Both the position numbers and the translations under genes were made by a program. Positions 23,901 through 37,352 of a stretch of DNA of 64,000 nt are shown here, piece by piece (the stretch's first letter is position 1; every line of letters starts with the position of its first letter). The stretch lies in the NCBI RefSeq assembly GCF_018691265.1, contig NW_024881330.1, positions 13,660,386 through 13,724,385 on the forward strand. Direction: 5' to 3'. The notes beneath the pieces are model-generated. The model saw only the letters and a program-made list of their open reading frames with translations. It did no database searches and was not told where the DNA came from. Origin of the DNA: Tyto alba (taxonomy: Eukaryota > Chordata > Aves > Strigiformes > Tytonidae).

Positions 23901-26288
23901 CACTATTGTGCCTGAGAGCTTAGTGAGGTCTGATCAAACTCTACTCCTGGTCTCACTCTGAACAAGTCTTTCATGTGAGGGGCCCTGCTGCACAGAATTA
24001 GGTATTGATTTTGTTGGCTACTGTTATATTCATAATTATTCTTACTCACTAGGGGTTCTGCTCTAGCAAAACTTGAGTGTTTGTTTAATGCCTAAATGGG
24101 AGGGGGATAATTATGTACTTAAAAGTTATTTAGTAGATGCTCTGATGGAGCGAGGGGTGCACAAGAATTAGCTGCGAAGCTGGTTGCAGTAGATAGAATC
24201 TGAGGTGGAATCTGGCCAGGGATTCTCTCACTCATTTCCTTATCCTAGGGCACTTCACTGAGCTTAATGGGCAAAAATATGGCCAAGACTATTCTTTCCA
24301 TAGTCTAAGTTTTCAACTAAAAATATCTGTACTCCAAGCACTTTTTTCTGTAACGCAGATAGGTTGTGCCTTCTGCCATCTGGGACATGTACAGACTTGA
24401 TCATGCTCGTTACTTATTTTCCTTTGTTTGTCAATATAAAATATATGTCTGATTTTCTTCCCAGTCAGTTTCTGTGTCTGAAATGTGAATTTGTCCAGGA
24501 AGAAGATTCGCTGGGGCTTGCTGGGATAGGGCAGAGCTGGTCCTTTTGGTGTCCAGCTTATTTTCAAACAGTTGGAATTACTCCCACCACTTTTTGCAGG
24601 GACGGCTCAGCCATCCATGCAGCAGCAGCTGAACTTCCATGAATTACAGCCCGATGTAATAAAGATTCCTGAAACTGAAGTCATTTTACTGTAATATCTT
24701 GTGTTGCAAATGGTGGTAATTCATTCTCAACAGCTTGTGAAGCAGCTGCTGGAGCTCCATGTTAGGACCGTAGTTTGCCATTTGGAGAGGTGGTCCTGCT
24801 TCTTCCCCACCCCTCTGGTGCAGCTGCCTCTTTTGCACTGCATGTGCTGTAGCTGCAGGAGGGGAAAATCCTACTGACCCCGCAGAGACCTGAGCCACCA
24901 AAACTGCAGGGATTGTTTTTCCGATGCATCAATAAACATCTCATCTGCAACAAGGGGAATCTGTCTGATAAACAGTGGGATCTGGTTTAATTCTTGTGAA
25001 AGCAAACCTGGCTTTCACAGAGCTGCCTCTGCTCCTGGCAGGGCCACGCTGGCCTCAGGTGTCAGTGCTCTGCTGGTGTAAAATGAGCAGTTATTGCACC
25101 AGAGGCCTTCAATCTGCAAGTGCAAATGTGACATAAATGGGTCTAATATGCATGGGGCTTGTAATGGGTGACAGTTTAAGAGCTGCACTTTGAAAATATG
25201 GTCCTCTGTGTCCCATTTTCTTTACTTGGCTTTCGTTTACTTTCTCATACGCATGGGGAAGATTAAGAACAGAGTACTTACTACTCTCCAGCAATTGTGT
25301 GTTGCTGATCCTTTCTCTTTCTACGTTAAAAAGAACGCAGGGGCTACTTCAGAGCTCCACCATGGATTAGCCAATATGCTGCAGGAACAGGAAGGAGACT
25401 CCTGGTTTTCTGCAATACTGCAGGTTGGATTGGATGATTCTTATCGTCACCTGAAGTCTGAAATCTGTGCACCTACAAAATAACCGGGGCAGACTGTGAA
25501 CAGTTTTGAATGGTGCTCTGTGTATACTATATGCCTCCCTTTCTATTGACTTTTGAGCATCCATGAAGGGACCACTGAATCAGAAGTGTCAGATACCCAA
25601 AATGTAAGGTTTTCTGAACACTGGAAACTGCCTTTGCTTTCTACTCCAAGTCTTGCAGCAGGCACATGAGAATGCTGTGCTTTAGTACGCATCTGGAGAC
25701 TTTTCACTTGAGGGAAGGGAAAGAGTGAAATGTGTTCTGTGAGTACTTCACAGGTGTGAATGAGGCAGGAACAGTGTTTAATTGTTCTTGCCCTCATGTC
25801 ACATACTTAAAGTTACTTTTCCCTTTCAAAGACATAATTTCAAGCTGTTACTAGGCACACTTTCCTAGGAAGGCCAATTTGCTGAAAAGACTGAAGCTAT
25901 ATGGTGCCTTCACACTGATGCCAGAACAGCTGTTTCTCTGATTACCTGTCCTTCCCCTGCCTTTTCTTCCTGAAAAAAACCCAAACACATATATTACAAG
26001 CTGATATTACTGAGACAAATGACTTAAGAAGAGTGATATGGCTTTTGTTTCTGTGTATGCTGGTTTAGGTAAGCCGTTGATACAAAGATAGTTGTTACCA
26101 TCTTTCCCAGTACAGAGGGAAACCTGGATCTATTTAAGGAGGTTTTTAGTTCAGAGGTACTGCTGCTCCTGCTCATCTCTCTGGGCTCCAGTCAACCACT
26201 GAGCTGGGCAGAAGATCAGGCTGGAAGAATGGTCTGGCTGTGCAGCCACTGAAGCAAGGGGTCACAGGAAAGTTGATGGCATAAAGTT
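20906..26288. other. Unique non-coding sequence
   Basis: No exon or repeat family is recognised over about 5.4 kb. Frames such as 21275-21634 (+), 21496-21903 (-) and 23260-23643 (+) overlap others on the opposite strand and show no domain. A short CR1-like phrase (GGTTGGATTGGATGATTCTT near 25425) is too short to call. Confidence 0.4.
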
Positions 26289-26835
26289 CTGGAGGTCTCT
26301 GGTCCAATCTCCTTATCAAAGCAGAACAACTTTAGTCCAGATCAGCTGTGGCTTTGCCTGTCTGATTCTTGAAAACCTGCGAGGACAGAGGTTCCATCAC
26401 CTATCTGGGCAATGTGGTCCCATGCTGCCTACTGTGAAACACAGTCCAACCTGATACTCCCAAGCCTGTCACCCTTGTAACTACCCATCACGTAGCTGCT
26501 GACCTCTGTTAGATCATCCCTTAGACTCCTTTTGATCAAACTGAACAAGCTCATCTCCCTCAGCATCTTCTCCTATGTCTTGCTCCCTAAGATCCATGCC
26601 TCTTCAACTGGGGGACCAAAAACCAGACCAAGGAATCCAATATCCAGTAGAGGAAGATAATGACTTCTCTTGATTTGGAGCCTTGCTGCTCCAAATATAA
26701 CTAAAAATGCAACATGCTCTTTTTTTCCTGTGAGAATACATAACTGGCTTATAGTCAGATGGTGTCCACCATAACCCTTGGGTCTTTTTCAGCAGGGTCC
26801 CATCCTTGCCCCGTTGATAGTGGAATTGTCACTAC
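26289..26835 (-). mobile_element. Degraded CR1 LINE 3' portion
   Basis: Reading left to right the segment gives CTGGAGGTCTCTGGTCCAAT, a CTTATCAAAGCAG block, TTCCATCACCTATCTGGGCA, a CTCCCTCAGCATCTTCTC block and TGGGTCTTTTTCAGCAGGGT. This is the order expected for the reverse complement of the CR1 3' untranslated region and the end of its reverse-transcriptase frame. No frame remains open, and the octamer tail is not preserved. Confidence 0.7.
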
Positions 26836-26894
26836 ATTGAAGTTAGCACTTATCTAAACTGTGGCAACCAGCTGTGTATGTGATGCTGGGACTC

Positions 26895-26960
26895 TGAGGA
26901 GACCCCCATAGCAGGGGGGTTGGACTAGGTAATCTAGTCCTGTAGGAAGGACCAAATCAG
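26895..26960 (+). mobile_element. Short CR1 3'-end fragment, opposite orientation to its neighbour
   Basis: The bases AGGGGGGTTGGACTAGGTAA followed by a diverged AGTCCTGTAGGAAGG resemble the plus-strand end of CR1 (GGGGTTGGACTAGATGA, then AGGTCCCTTCC). It lies about 60 bases right of a minus-strand CR1 piece. The match is short. Confidence 0.4.
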
Positions 26961-29090
26961 TTCCCCTTTTTCTACAGAAACATGGCTAAAACCAGTATAT
27001 TTATAGGTATTGACAATTCTGTTGCTACTCCCATACACTGGTCAAATTTGTGGACTATAATCTGATATGAAAACTGGAAGCAAAAGTGTTATTTGATTCA
27101 ACATTTTTAGGGAATTGTATTTGGATTAATTTGGTGTGATATCTGTATCTTCCTGGTTTAGAAATTAAAAAAACATCTCTCTTTATATTTTTTGTTCTAC
27201 TCAGTAAAATTAATGTTATTCATTAAATTTAAACAATGGTTAACTTGCCATTCTCCTTGGTAATTATCTCTCATCCCTTAGGAGTACATAAACATGTGTT
27301 TGTAGTATATAAAGACCCATGCTAAACCCACATAAGTAAATCAATGAAAGCATAATGTGAGTTGCTTTTGTGATACTCTTAATGACCAAAGGACTGTTCC
27401 TCTTAAAAAACCTCCCACTCACAAAACCATCAAAAGTAGGTCCTGCAATACGCGTTAGATACTTATGTTGAATTAACTTCTTGGAATATAGAATTTGTTA
27501 AAGTATCTTAAACTATTTATTTACAGTTTTCAGTTCAACATTGAAATGTCCATTTTGATGAGCTAGGGATGAGATGCCTTACTTGTTCCACTGTCAACCT
27601 TCCATTCAGTAATTAGCCACCCCACTCATAACATTTTTGCTTGATCCTGTCAAGTTTGTATTCACTTTGATTGGATAGAATATTCATCAGCAGAGGCTGT
27701 GAGGACACATGTAATTCTATTTATGTTCTTCCCTTAATCTATTTCTGCAGTTTAAAGGACTTAATAATTCTAACTCTCTTTCACCTGTGATTGTAACTTA
27801 ATTTAGTAAATTCTCATGCTATATTTTGTGAAAAATTTGAAGACTTTCAGTCCTGAAATGAGATGCTGTATTTTTTACTAATAAGAAAACATTCTGCTGA
27901 ACAGCAGTTATTCACAACTTATTTATGATTTAGAGTATAAAAGTTTAAACCAGCCATACGAAAATTACCATTTTTGGTTTTATACAGGAAGAATAAGATC
28001 CTCCAGGAAAAACCCTGTAATATGAGGAATTGTGCTTTATGGAGCATTTCTCATCTGATCAGATGAAGATGTGAACAGCATTATTGTCTGTATCTGAGCT
28101 TATCATCTAGAACCTCTTTATACTCAATGAATAGCAATAATGTGTCCATGATGCGATTCATGCAATCACAAAGAACCTGTTTAAAGTGGTTGGTGTGAAC
28201 TGCTATTTTCCCTCCAGTTACTATAAAGGGATATCATTTGTCTACATGTATGCATCAAATGCCATTTGAGATGCTGTGGTGTGTTTGACGCAGCTGCACG
28301 GGGCTGGCAGATATGGTGTAGGACCTAAAGGAGACCTATCCCCTTCTGGAACTGCAGCTGGAGACAGGCATCTCAGATGGTACTAGGTGTCTGTGTTAGG
28401 TGACCAAATCAGGACATGCTGCATAAAGATGGTCCAGGGTGTTCTGGGATATCAGTTTAGGAGATCATGCTTGATCTCTGACATTGCTCAGAGAGGAACT
28501 GGACATCTCATGGGTGCAGTGCCATGTCATCCAGCCCTGTATAAATCTCCTGGTTCCCCTGGAGCATATCAAACAACATTAGACAGTTATATTTGTTCAA
28601 CAATATATATTATTCAACAAATATAGCTTGTTCTTGGAGCTGACTGCAATGTGAGTTTATACTACTAGTGCACATGTGGATAGCTAAGTTTCTGCCTATG
28701 AATCTGAAGCTGAATTCCACCCCAAAGTTAGGTACCTCTAATTTCCAATATTTGTCACCGATAGTTAGCATTCAGGGGCAAGTCCTCTCATTGATCTTGC
28801 TTCAGAAAGTGTCTGTTTGCTAGTAGAGCTCAGTACAGTGTAACGTTGCTGATGTATCCTTTTGACAGGAGAGATGCCTGGAGTCACTCTTGAGTGGTGA
28901 CTCACCAAGAAACTCTAATTACTACAGTTGAGACTATTTGTTTTAGTGGAGATGTGAAATTAAATGTCTTACAGTAAGAACAGAAATCCTTCCTTAGGAT
29001 CTTCTGGAGGCTCTTACACGCAAAGGTATGCATGAGTAGTTAGCTTTGTCCCTGGGAAGTGGTCTCAGTGAAGACAGAGGGACCATAGGT
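26961..29090. other. AT-rich unique sequence
   Basis: This is among the most AT-rich parts of the window and is nearly free of long open frames and of recognisable repeats. It could hold conserved regulatory elements, but no motif here is strong enough to say so. An imperfect palindrome at 28591-28622 is listed separately. Confidence 0.4.
28591..28622. repeat. AT-rich imperfect palindrome with 16-base arms
   Basis: The left arm ATTTGTTCAACAATAT pairs with the reverse complement of the right arm ATATTATTCAACAAAT at 14 of 16 positions, with no loop between the arms. A cruciform or hairpin could form. No transposon ends or duplications were recognised around it. Confidence 0.7.
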
Positions 29091-29097
29091 AGCCTCA

Positions 29098-29168
29098 TTT
29101 GAGCAAGAGGGTTGGACACATGACCCCCAGAGGTCCCTTCCAACCTCAGATGTCCTGTGATTCTGATA
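29098..29168 (+). mobile_element. Short CR1 3' end
   Basis: AGGGTTGGACACATGACCCC is followed by AGAGGTCCCTTCCAACCT and TCCTGTGATTCTG. The arrangement is the standard CR1 3' terminus on the plus strand, ending in a diverged ATTCTATG-type octamer. Only about 70 bases remain, a severely 5'-truncated insertion. Confidence 0.8.
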
Positions 29169-30334
29169 TCCCATGATTATACAGGACTGGACTCTGCCCA
29201 GCTGCAGTGGGGTCAGTACAGCTGGGGTTTAAAATTAGGTACCTGCCTGAATCTTTTCCGAATCAAGATTCATCCAAGCCCAAGTGGAACATACGGCTTC
29301 CATGAACTAATGTAGGAGCAATGCCATGCCTGGCTTCCATTTGGGTGCTGAGGTCCTGCTGATTTCACTGAGATTTCTGTATCTACAGAGCAGTTAGTAA
29401 TGCAAATGTTTCTTTGGATCTGGATCTGAGATCAGAATGGATGACAGTGGGAGCCTACCTATCTCCTGCTAATACTGTCTTTATCCATCACTAATAAATT
29501 AGTTTATACATTAGAGCTATTTTTAAATTTTTTTTTCTGAGATTTTAGTGGTTTATTACTAAGTCTTGCTCTTTTGGGATAATCCAGTTTTTAAAAATCA
29601 GCTTTAACACTGAGATTTAATGCGGAACTTAGTTCAATCTGTATCTGTCTATTGTGTGATATTTTTAAAGGTTTCTTCTGAATTATATGGGACTCACTGT
29701 GCTAAAAAAACCAGGATAGTGAGCTAGATGGATCACTACTCTGATACAGGGCAACAGCCCTAGGACAATTTTTGACCAGCCCATTGAACTCTCTTGTATA
29801 TCACAATTATAGCTTAAAATAAAAATGTGCCTTATATGTGGCTCTGTAGTATGTTTGTCACTTTGGTTGGCACAGGGCAGACTGAAAAGACAAATATAAC
29901 CTGCATTTGATTCACAGCAGTTTGCATGTGGTCTAACACTGGTCTGGATGACTCCTTGAAGTAGGGTATTGGGTTAAGGGAGAGACATCAAGGTGACTCC
30001 AGTGAAACAGACACCTGAGACGTGGAAGTAACAGAACAAGTTAGTAAATTAAGTCTTACTCTCCAGACAAACCTTCTAAAGTAACAGATACTGGCATTAA
30101 TATGCAAATAAACAATGACTTCTTAAATAAAAGGGAGTAGAGAATAAAACTAATGCAGTTTATTTACTCAGTTTCACCTGGTAATTTTTTCATGCTAACT
30201 TTCATAACATTAAAAATAAAGCCTTATAGACCAGACAAAATCCATGTTTAACAGTGTGATGACACACTGCAGCTGATGAGGGATGCTGTAAAACCTGCAG
30301 TGGAAATTGGTTTGGATGGAACATCCCTGACAGA
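29169..30334. other. Unique AT-rich sequence
   Basis: No exon is recognised. A phrase near 29718-29758 (GAGCTAGATGGATCACTACT, then CTGATACAGGGCA) recalls the 3' ends of some old amniote retroposons but is too short to classify. Confidence 0.35.
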
Positions 30335-30460
30335 ACAGTGAAACAGGCTGCCTGGGGAGCTTGTGGAGCTTCCTCCATTGGGGAATTTTCACAAATAGGT
30401 CAGAGAAAGATGAACTGGGAGGCTTCTTAGGCTGGATTACTTCTGCTTCAGTGTTGTCTC
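30335..30460 (+). mobile_element. Degraded CR1 3' region fragment
   Basis: AACAGGCTGCCTGGGGAGCT, TGTGGAGCTTCCTCCATTGG and a following GGAATTTTCACAAATAGGTC match the plus-strand CR1 wording around the end of the reverse-transcriptase frame (GGCTGCCCAGGGAGGTTGTGGAGTCTCC, then a TTCAAAAACCGCCTGGA-like block). The terminal GGTTGGAC block and octamers are not clear. Confidence 0.6.
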
Positions 30461-31055
30461 CTGGGTTCTCAAAGCCTCTCTGGGAGAGTGAGTGTGCAGT
30501 GTGCAAAAGAGTTTTTGAACTGCAATATTTCTTTGAATTGGTGATTTTTGTGGCAATGGAGCCCCTAGACTGATAATCCAGTGAAGGCTAACACAGCTGG
30601 TTTCTAAGTCCTATCACAGTTTCAATGTTTAATGAATAATAATTGACTTAAACATTAAATTTTCTTTCATTTTACTGCCATTGGACTTGAACTTTTACAG
30701 TAATATGCTGTTTTATTAATTTTTTTTCAATAGCCGCTTGTACTAACACTTCAGTATACTTCTCTAATTCTCACTTTCTTACACCACTTTCTCCTTCAGG
30801 TTACATTTCTGTAATCATAACCCTGCACTGATGGTATTTTTGTTTTTAAATTAGGACACAAGCAAGTAATATCTAGGGGAGCTGTGAATAAGTGTACAAA
30901 TGTGAGCAGACACACTGATTGCAGCAGGACTGTTTAACATGAAGCACCCTGGGAGCTGGCGGGTGTCATGTGCTGAGCCTGCAAATGCTTTGACCTCATG
31001 GTCTGAGCTTTGCCTGCGGATTCTTCTGCACTGGGGACACACGGACTTTATGGGG

Positions 31056-31087
31056 ACCTGCCTGGATGTGGGGATCTCCAGGCAGGT
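31056..31087. repeat. Perfect 11-base inverted repeat with 10-base loop
   Basis: ACCTGCCTGGA at 31056-31066 is the exact reverse complement of TCCAGGCAGGT at 31077-31087. The arms are GC-rich and the loop is TGTGGGGATC. The sequence could fold as a stable stem in DNA or RNA. No wider similarity to a microRNA precursor is apparent, because pairing stops at the arm ends. Confidence 0.75.
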
Positions 31088-34000
31088 GCTGGGTGGCAGC
31101 AGTGGGCTCTCGTGAAGAGGAGAAACTGAAGAAGGAAGCTAGTCCCCTTCTCAGGCAGGGATACTTACTTTTAATCAATAAACAAAATAAATGTCTTCTG
31201 AACTTTGAAAGGCTTGGGCAACAACTTGGGCATGCCCTTTCCCTGGCATTTCTGCTTTCTCTTTTACCTTGTCATGCTGGTGACGTTTTTTTCGAGTTGT
31301 ATCCTTTGTATTTCTGTTTCCCTTGATCTCCCTGTTTGTCTGCTTAAAATATGCATGTTCACAGAAGAATAACAAGTAAAACCCTTTTGCCTTTTGTACG
31401 TTCTTCTCTTTTGGGTGATGGTGTGTGTCATGTCTAGGCTGGAGGTCGCTATTATTTCAGGTATCTATTCACATAAAAGAGTCTAGCTTTTTTCTTAAAA
31501 CTGCTAGAAAATCAGGGAATCATTTTCACAGACTTTTAATCTAACACATAATACTAAGGCTAAAAGAATCAATATTGGCTCTTATATTGAAATATAAAAC
31601 AAAATTTTTAAAATTACTAAGTTTTTTTCTTTTGTAAAATCTTTACTGGGTTACAGATACTATGGAAGTTAATATACCTAGTCCAGTGCATAAATTTTAA
31701 AGCTTACTTAAGTAGTATAATAAAATATAATAACACTGAGAGTGCCTTGGGATTTACAACAAAAATCCTCCAACACATTCTATTTAAGAAGTGGTCACAA
31801 GTCTTAGATTTATTGTAGGTCTTTATAGCTCTTTGTGAATTTTGGTGGAGGGAAGGATAGTTATTCCTGCTTTGCTGATGCTACAAAATGTAAAACTTCC
31901 TCAGGGTTTTGTAGAAGTTCCACTTTAGTTTTTAAATCATTCCTAAGTTGTGCTGGATGTAATACTGGATATTTTATTTTATTTCATTATTCCTTGGGAC
32001 TCTCAGTTTGCTCTGATTGACATTACTGAAATTTCCAAAGATGAAATTACAGAGTAGAGAGAAATATGTACAGTGCTGAAGGGATGATGGATTTTGCTCT
32101 GACTCGTTTAAAACAATTTTCTTTGCCCTAAAATCTTAGACTGATTAAAAGAGGTGATCTAACTAATTCTCCTCAGGAACCAAAATCAGTGAGTTGTCCT
32201 GATTTATGCCTGTGAAAGAGTGTCTTTGAGCACTTGCAAAGATCATCATGCAGGATCAGTTCAAAAGCAGACTTCAGTATTGAGGGAATTTGTCATCATG
32301 TAGCTCCAGAGACCTTCTGGAATTTTCTCCAAGTACATGAATTTTAATCTACTAAAATTTTGGGACAGGGAAGAATATACTTGAAATTATCCAGAGGGAA
32401 ACCCACTGTCCCTCCAGTCTAATCAGAGAAATCACTGACTGCAGAAGAAGGATCCAAGTGAGAGATAGTAATAAGCTTTTGACTATGTCAGCATTGTTTC
32501 TTCCTCTGTCAATATTGATTGTTTGACAGTCATTTTCACCTTCAAGCAGGGCACCCTGCCTCACTTTGTCATCTTTGACCCCAGCCTTATTTCAAGAATG
32601 GGCTTGCCCTTCTAGTTCATTTGCTTAGGAAACACAGTGAGTAACAAGCCATCCTGTTGATAAAACATGTTATATAGCAGTCTGACTGCAATGACAGTCA
32701 TTCTGGTTTGCCTCTTGTACATTGGATGGTTACGTTTTCACTCTTATCTTATTGGTTACTTGTATTTTATTATGGGTCAAACACAATTTCTTTAGCTGGT
32801 GTAGTTTCTTACTTGTGCACTTTTCAGACCTTTCCCAGTTATATGTTGTGTATGTCACCCAAAATGGGCCAATATATGTCCTACTGACACATGTGCCCTG
32901 TAGTCATCAGAAGACAGCTAGAGCATAGCTTTCTTATCTTTGAATTTTGTCAACAGATAAATTCACGGTCTTATATTTGTCTCTACTATTGCCACATGCA
33001 TGGGCCTCAGCGTGTTTTGGTGGACATGCATTTGATATTTTTGTTCCTAGTGAGCTCTTCCACCTTTTCCTCATCAGGATAGCATGATTGATTTTCTTGC
33101 TCTTGACTTATCACGCACGTCCTGTTTCCATGAACTGGAAAGAAGGAATGAGCTGGAGGCTGCTGCTTCTGGTTCCTTTTATCTGGACACCAATTTTCCC
33201 AGTACAATGAGAAATGGGAAGAGACCTGTGTTTGGTATGGCAGTTTTCTGCTGCTTGGGAATACGTCTGTTGCTGGAAAAGATTAATTAAGGCAAAGCAA
33301 ACTTGAACTGTGTACAGCACTATCTGTGGGCTGGGCACGCAGGCACTTAAATCAGCTCAGCTGGGCATGGCAACATGCGACCTGTCATTAAATGGTCCAT
33401 ATTCTGGAGCCTCAAGAAGGTGAAGATCTGTCCCCAGGGGACCCCAGGAGGCTATATCTGCATCGTGGCATGGAGGTGGGACAGCAGCTCCTGGCTTAGT
33501 GCTAGTCTGGCTGGTCCAGAACCCTGTATCAATGACAGGTTGCAATGTGAGCTGCTGGGATGGGTCTTGGGGTCCTACCTCTGCGGGATTCACACCCCGG
33601 CTCCATTTCACCCACCAGAGAGCTGAATGATGTCATATGAGTTGTGTGAGCTAAAAAACGGGTGTCAGCTTACTCCACAGCCAGTGGTTAAATTTTCACG
33701 TGTCCCTTCAGGGAAAGAGCTATTAAGTAGATGAAAGGGGACTCTTTCATGTGACGGCTGTACATCCATCCACACTGCTTCTCTTTCGTTTCATTGGCAA
33801 ACTGCTTTCTTTCCAGTGCTTGTTTCACTCCACTTGTAATTTTATGCTTGACTTGATATATAATGGTCTTTCAGAATGAATACTACCTGTTTGTTCCTCA
33901 TTTTTCTTCCAAAATGAAGTTAGAGGCCTGAGGGACTGTCACAGTGTGCTTGTGAAGCTCTGGAGGAGGAAAAGTCCAGAGCTAGGGAGATGGCTGCAGC

Positions 34001-37000
34001 AGAGAGCCCCAGGAGCCCTCACCAGAATAGGAGCTGCTCCATCTACTGGAACCACCCAGGGAGAACTACTGCCCTCCTGCTTAAATGAAGATCTGGCAAA
34101 CTTCAGTATTTCTATCTACATCATGTGTCAAGAGGTCCTGTTTGGTCTGGTTTTAATTGTTGTAGTAGAGTGCAGAGAAATAACCTTTTCTCTGGATTAG
34201 AAGGATCCACACTGGGACAGAAACCCCATTCTCCAAGGCAAAATACCCACCAGCAGCCTTTCCTCATAGAGCCACTCTGCCAAGGTTGGGAGCAGGCAAA
34301 CATTTACACACCTGGTTAGCATGAGTCTGCAAAAGGCTCATTTAATTTTATTCAGACTGCTGTTTAGTTTTGTTAGTCCCAGGCTTGGCCTCATATCAAC
34401 TGCAACCTGTGGTAATTAATGCATTATCGATCTTACCCATACATGCAATTAGAATTTATTATTGCAGCTATTACCTTGCTAACTTGTCCATTTGCAGTGT
34501 CACACATGACAAGGATTTTGAAAGACAGCAACAGCCTATCTGGAATGACACGAGAGCTGCATTTGCAGCAGCACAGCTGACATAGCAGTAGTGACACAGC
34601 CAAAATTAAATCACTGCTCCAGGAATACTTGGCAGCACAAGCCCAGATTGGAAGTACCCAATAGGCCTGGTGATGTCACAGGTACTTTTTTCTTGTTCTA
34701 AACCACTCCAGAATAATGCGGGAATCTTATTTCATAAAATGTGACATTCTTCAAAGTGTTCTCCCATGATTCATTTGTTTTGGGTGTGGTAACACTCCCT
34801 TCAGTTCCCTGTGTACTTACACACTCATTAATCTTCTCCCGGTGGAGAATTTCCATCTTCCTTGTAATTATTTGGGGATGGAAAAAAAAATTCCGGGTAG
34901 GTCATCTAGTAGGACAACACCTTGCTGATTGAGTAAAGGGAAGATTGAGACTGCAGAGTTTTGGCACTGTGTGATCTGAAGTCTATCCGTGTCAGTGAGT
35001 TCATTGACTTATTTGTGCAATGGAGCCAGCCTTCTATCCTATCCGGTTTTAGAAGTTATATCTCTAGTAATTATACTTTCAGGATTCTGGTAAAAGTTCA
35101 TTTTGGAAGTGTGTCCTTCTGAGACAAGTCAGAGTTTCATCACATAAAAGGAGAACTGGACCAGTGTCTCCTGATCTAGGGACAATCCAGCCACTCTACT
35201 TTGAGACATTCTTTAGGGTTCTGATTCAAACTTTCACTAAAGCTCATTGATATTTTTTGCAAATGTTGCTACCTTCTTCTGTCGCTGTTGGATGTGATCA
35301 ATCCTTTTGTGTCTAACTCTGTGAAATCTGGGTGTTACTTTCTAGAATTAGAGTTGATTTTCTGATGGTCTTCTAATGGAACAAGGCACTGGGGAAGACC
35401 TACCATTTGAATTCATGTGCTCCACTGTGGGATTTAGCCTGATCACAGTGACAACAGAACTATTTATTCTGTGTAACATGAATGAAGCTTTGAGAAATCT
35501 TGGTATGGTTTTAATTATTTGAAAATAATTTCCTAGCATTTATAAGCACATTTGATGGTAAATACTATGGGTGGAGACTAGATCTTCTGTTTCAAGGAAA
35601 CTCTGATTTTCCATTCCCAACTGGAAAGGAAAAACTACCCTTTCCAAGTACGTGAAATTCCGGGAAAGCAGATAAATGAGACAAAATGTTGGGTCTTAAT
35701 TTCAGTATTTTGTAACTTTCTGTAACTGGATTTTGTTCTGAAAGTCCGTTTCAGGAGAAAGAAAATAAAAACTGCCATTCCAAAAGGACGAAATAAGATA
35801 CATGAACTTCACAATGTGTCGTTCAATTTCTTTCTAGGGCAAATGTTAACAGAATGAATGGATTTTTGAAATGCATAAATTATGACAAAACCAGATCTTT
35901 TTTTGGCCCCCAAAATACTTTAATGAAACCTTGCCAACCAGCTGCTACTATAAGTGTACCCTTGGGCTGAAAATCCAGGCAGATTGTCTGGAAGAGGCTT
36001 GCCAAATGCACCTGGAGAAACCTGAAGTCAAAGCAAGCAAACAGTAGCAGAGTTACATCAGACCAGGATACTTTGGAAAAACCCCACTGTTTTACAGGGG
36101 GTCCAGCTGCCATGAAGGCTGGATCGTCCTTTTCAATTTTTGCTTTTGGGAATTGTCATCCTTGTAATTCCATCTTGCAACTTCCTGAACCAATTTATAT
36201 GGCTTCAGTGGAGTAGGAATTCTACAGCAACTTAATTTATATTGAAGAATGGAGATAGAAAAGTTAAATAAGAAAATGAATAATTTAGTTTCTAGTAGAT
36301 TATGCTGTGTCTATTATCGCAATGTTACATGTGATACATGATGCTCTGTCTGTGGAACTTCTTACATGTATTTTAGTACCGGGTGCCTCAAACTGCATGT
36401 CAGAAGCCAGCATGAGCCTGGGGAACAGGAATGTTAACCAGAAAGTTACCTGGATGAACATGGTCAGGATTCTGTCAGATAAGGTGTTTTGGGTAGGCTG
36501 AAACTGTGAGATGAAAACATGCAACTTGACTGATTCTTTTCGTGAAATAGAGTGAATTTCTACTGCTTCAAGCATTAACATAGCCTTAGGAGTATATAAA
36601 ATCAAAGACTATAGGTACTTAAATCCCTTGAGTTTCTTATTTTACTGCCAGACTTTTCCTATTTTTCTTAATTTCTGTGCACGTGTGTGTATGTGACTGT
36701 CAACTACATGTAGAATGACAGTAGCAGCAAGCCCAGATTTTAGCTTTGGTGATCAATTTAGAAAATGATTATTTATTTGATAGCACCTGGAAATAAATGA
36801 GGTTCTTGAAAGGAAATTGTATGGAAAAGGAGATTACAGTGCAACAAAGGATTTGACAGTTCGGTGAGGAGAAAGTGTGGGGAAGAAAATGGGTTATGGA
36901 AATTGGAATATGTGGTTACTGAAGCTAGTGTGGGTGGCTAGAAATAATTTTGCATGTGAAGTGTATGTACATCCCTTTTCTGAAAAGCATGTGAAAGAAG

Positions 37001-37313
37001 TGATTTTTTATTTTAAGGAATAAGGCTTCTCTTAGAAATGTTATTTGAGATCTGTAGATGAACAAGAACTCAGAATTATTGTTTACTGAGGAACAGATTT
37101 TTGGAAATAGCCAAGTAAAATGCACTCCACATGATCGCTCATCCTTGTATGACTCTGCAGCTTTTGTCTCTTGCACTGACATTTTCCCTTTCTTTATTGG
37201 AGAAAAATGTGAGCAGTTAAGCCAGTTGAAATATTCCTTTGGAAATACTGTTTGAAAAGAAATCACTTCATTGTCAAAATAAAAACTGATGTGGAAAATT
37301 CCTCGTTTTATTG

Positions 37314-37352
37314 AAACAAACAAACAAACAAACAAACAAACAAACAAATAAA
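37314..37352. repeat. (AAAC)n microsatellite
   Basis: About eight tandem AAAC units end in AAAT units. On the minus strand this encodes a repeating Cys-Leu-Phe-Val peptide, the source of two spurious frames on either side. Confidence 0.95.

Noticed and set aside
25415..25460. CR1-like phrase GGTTGGATTGGATGATTC
   Set aside because: Too short, and the following AGGTCCCTTCCAACC block expected in CR1 is absent.
36925..37347. 140-residue minus-strand frame beginning with repeated Cys-Leu-Phe-Val
   Set aside because: Its N-terminus is the translation of the (AAAC)n microsatellite; the rest has no family signature.
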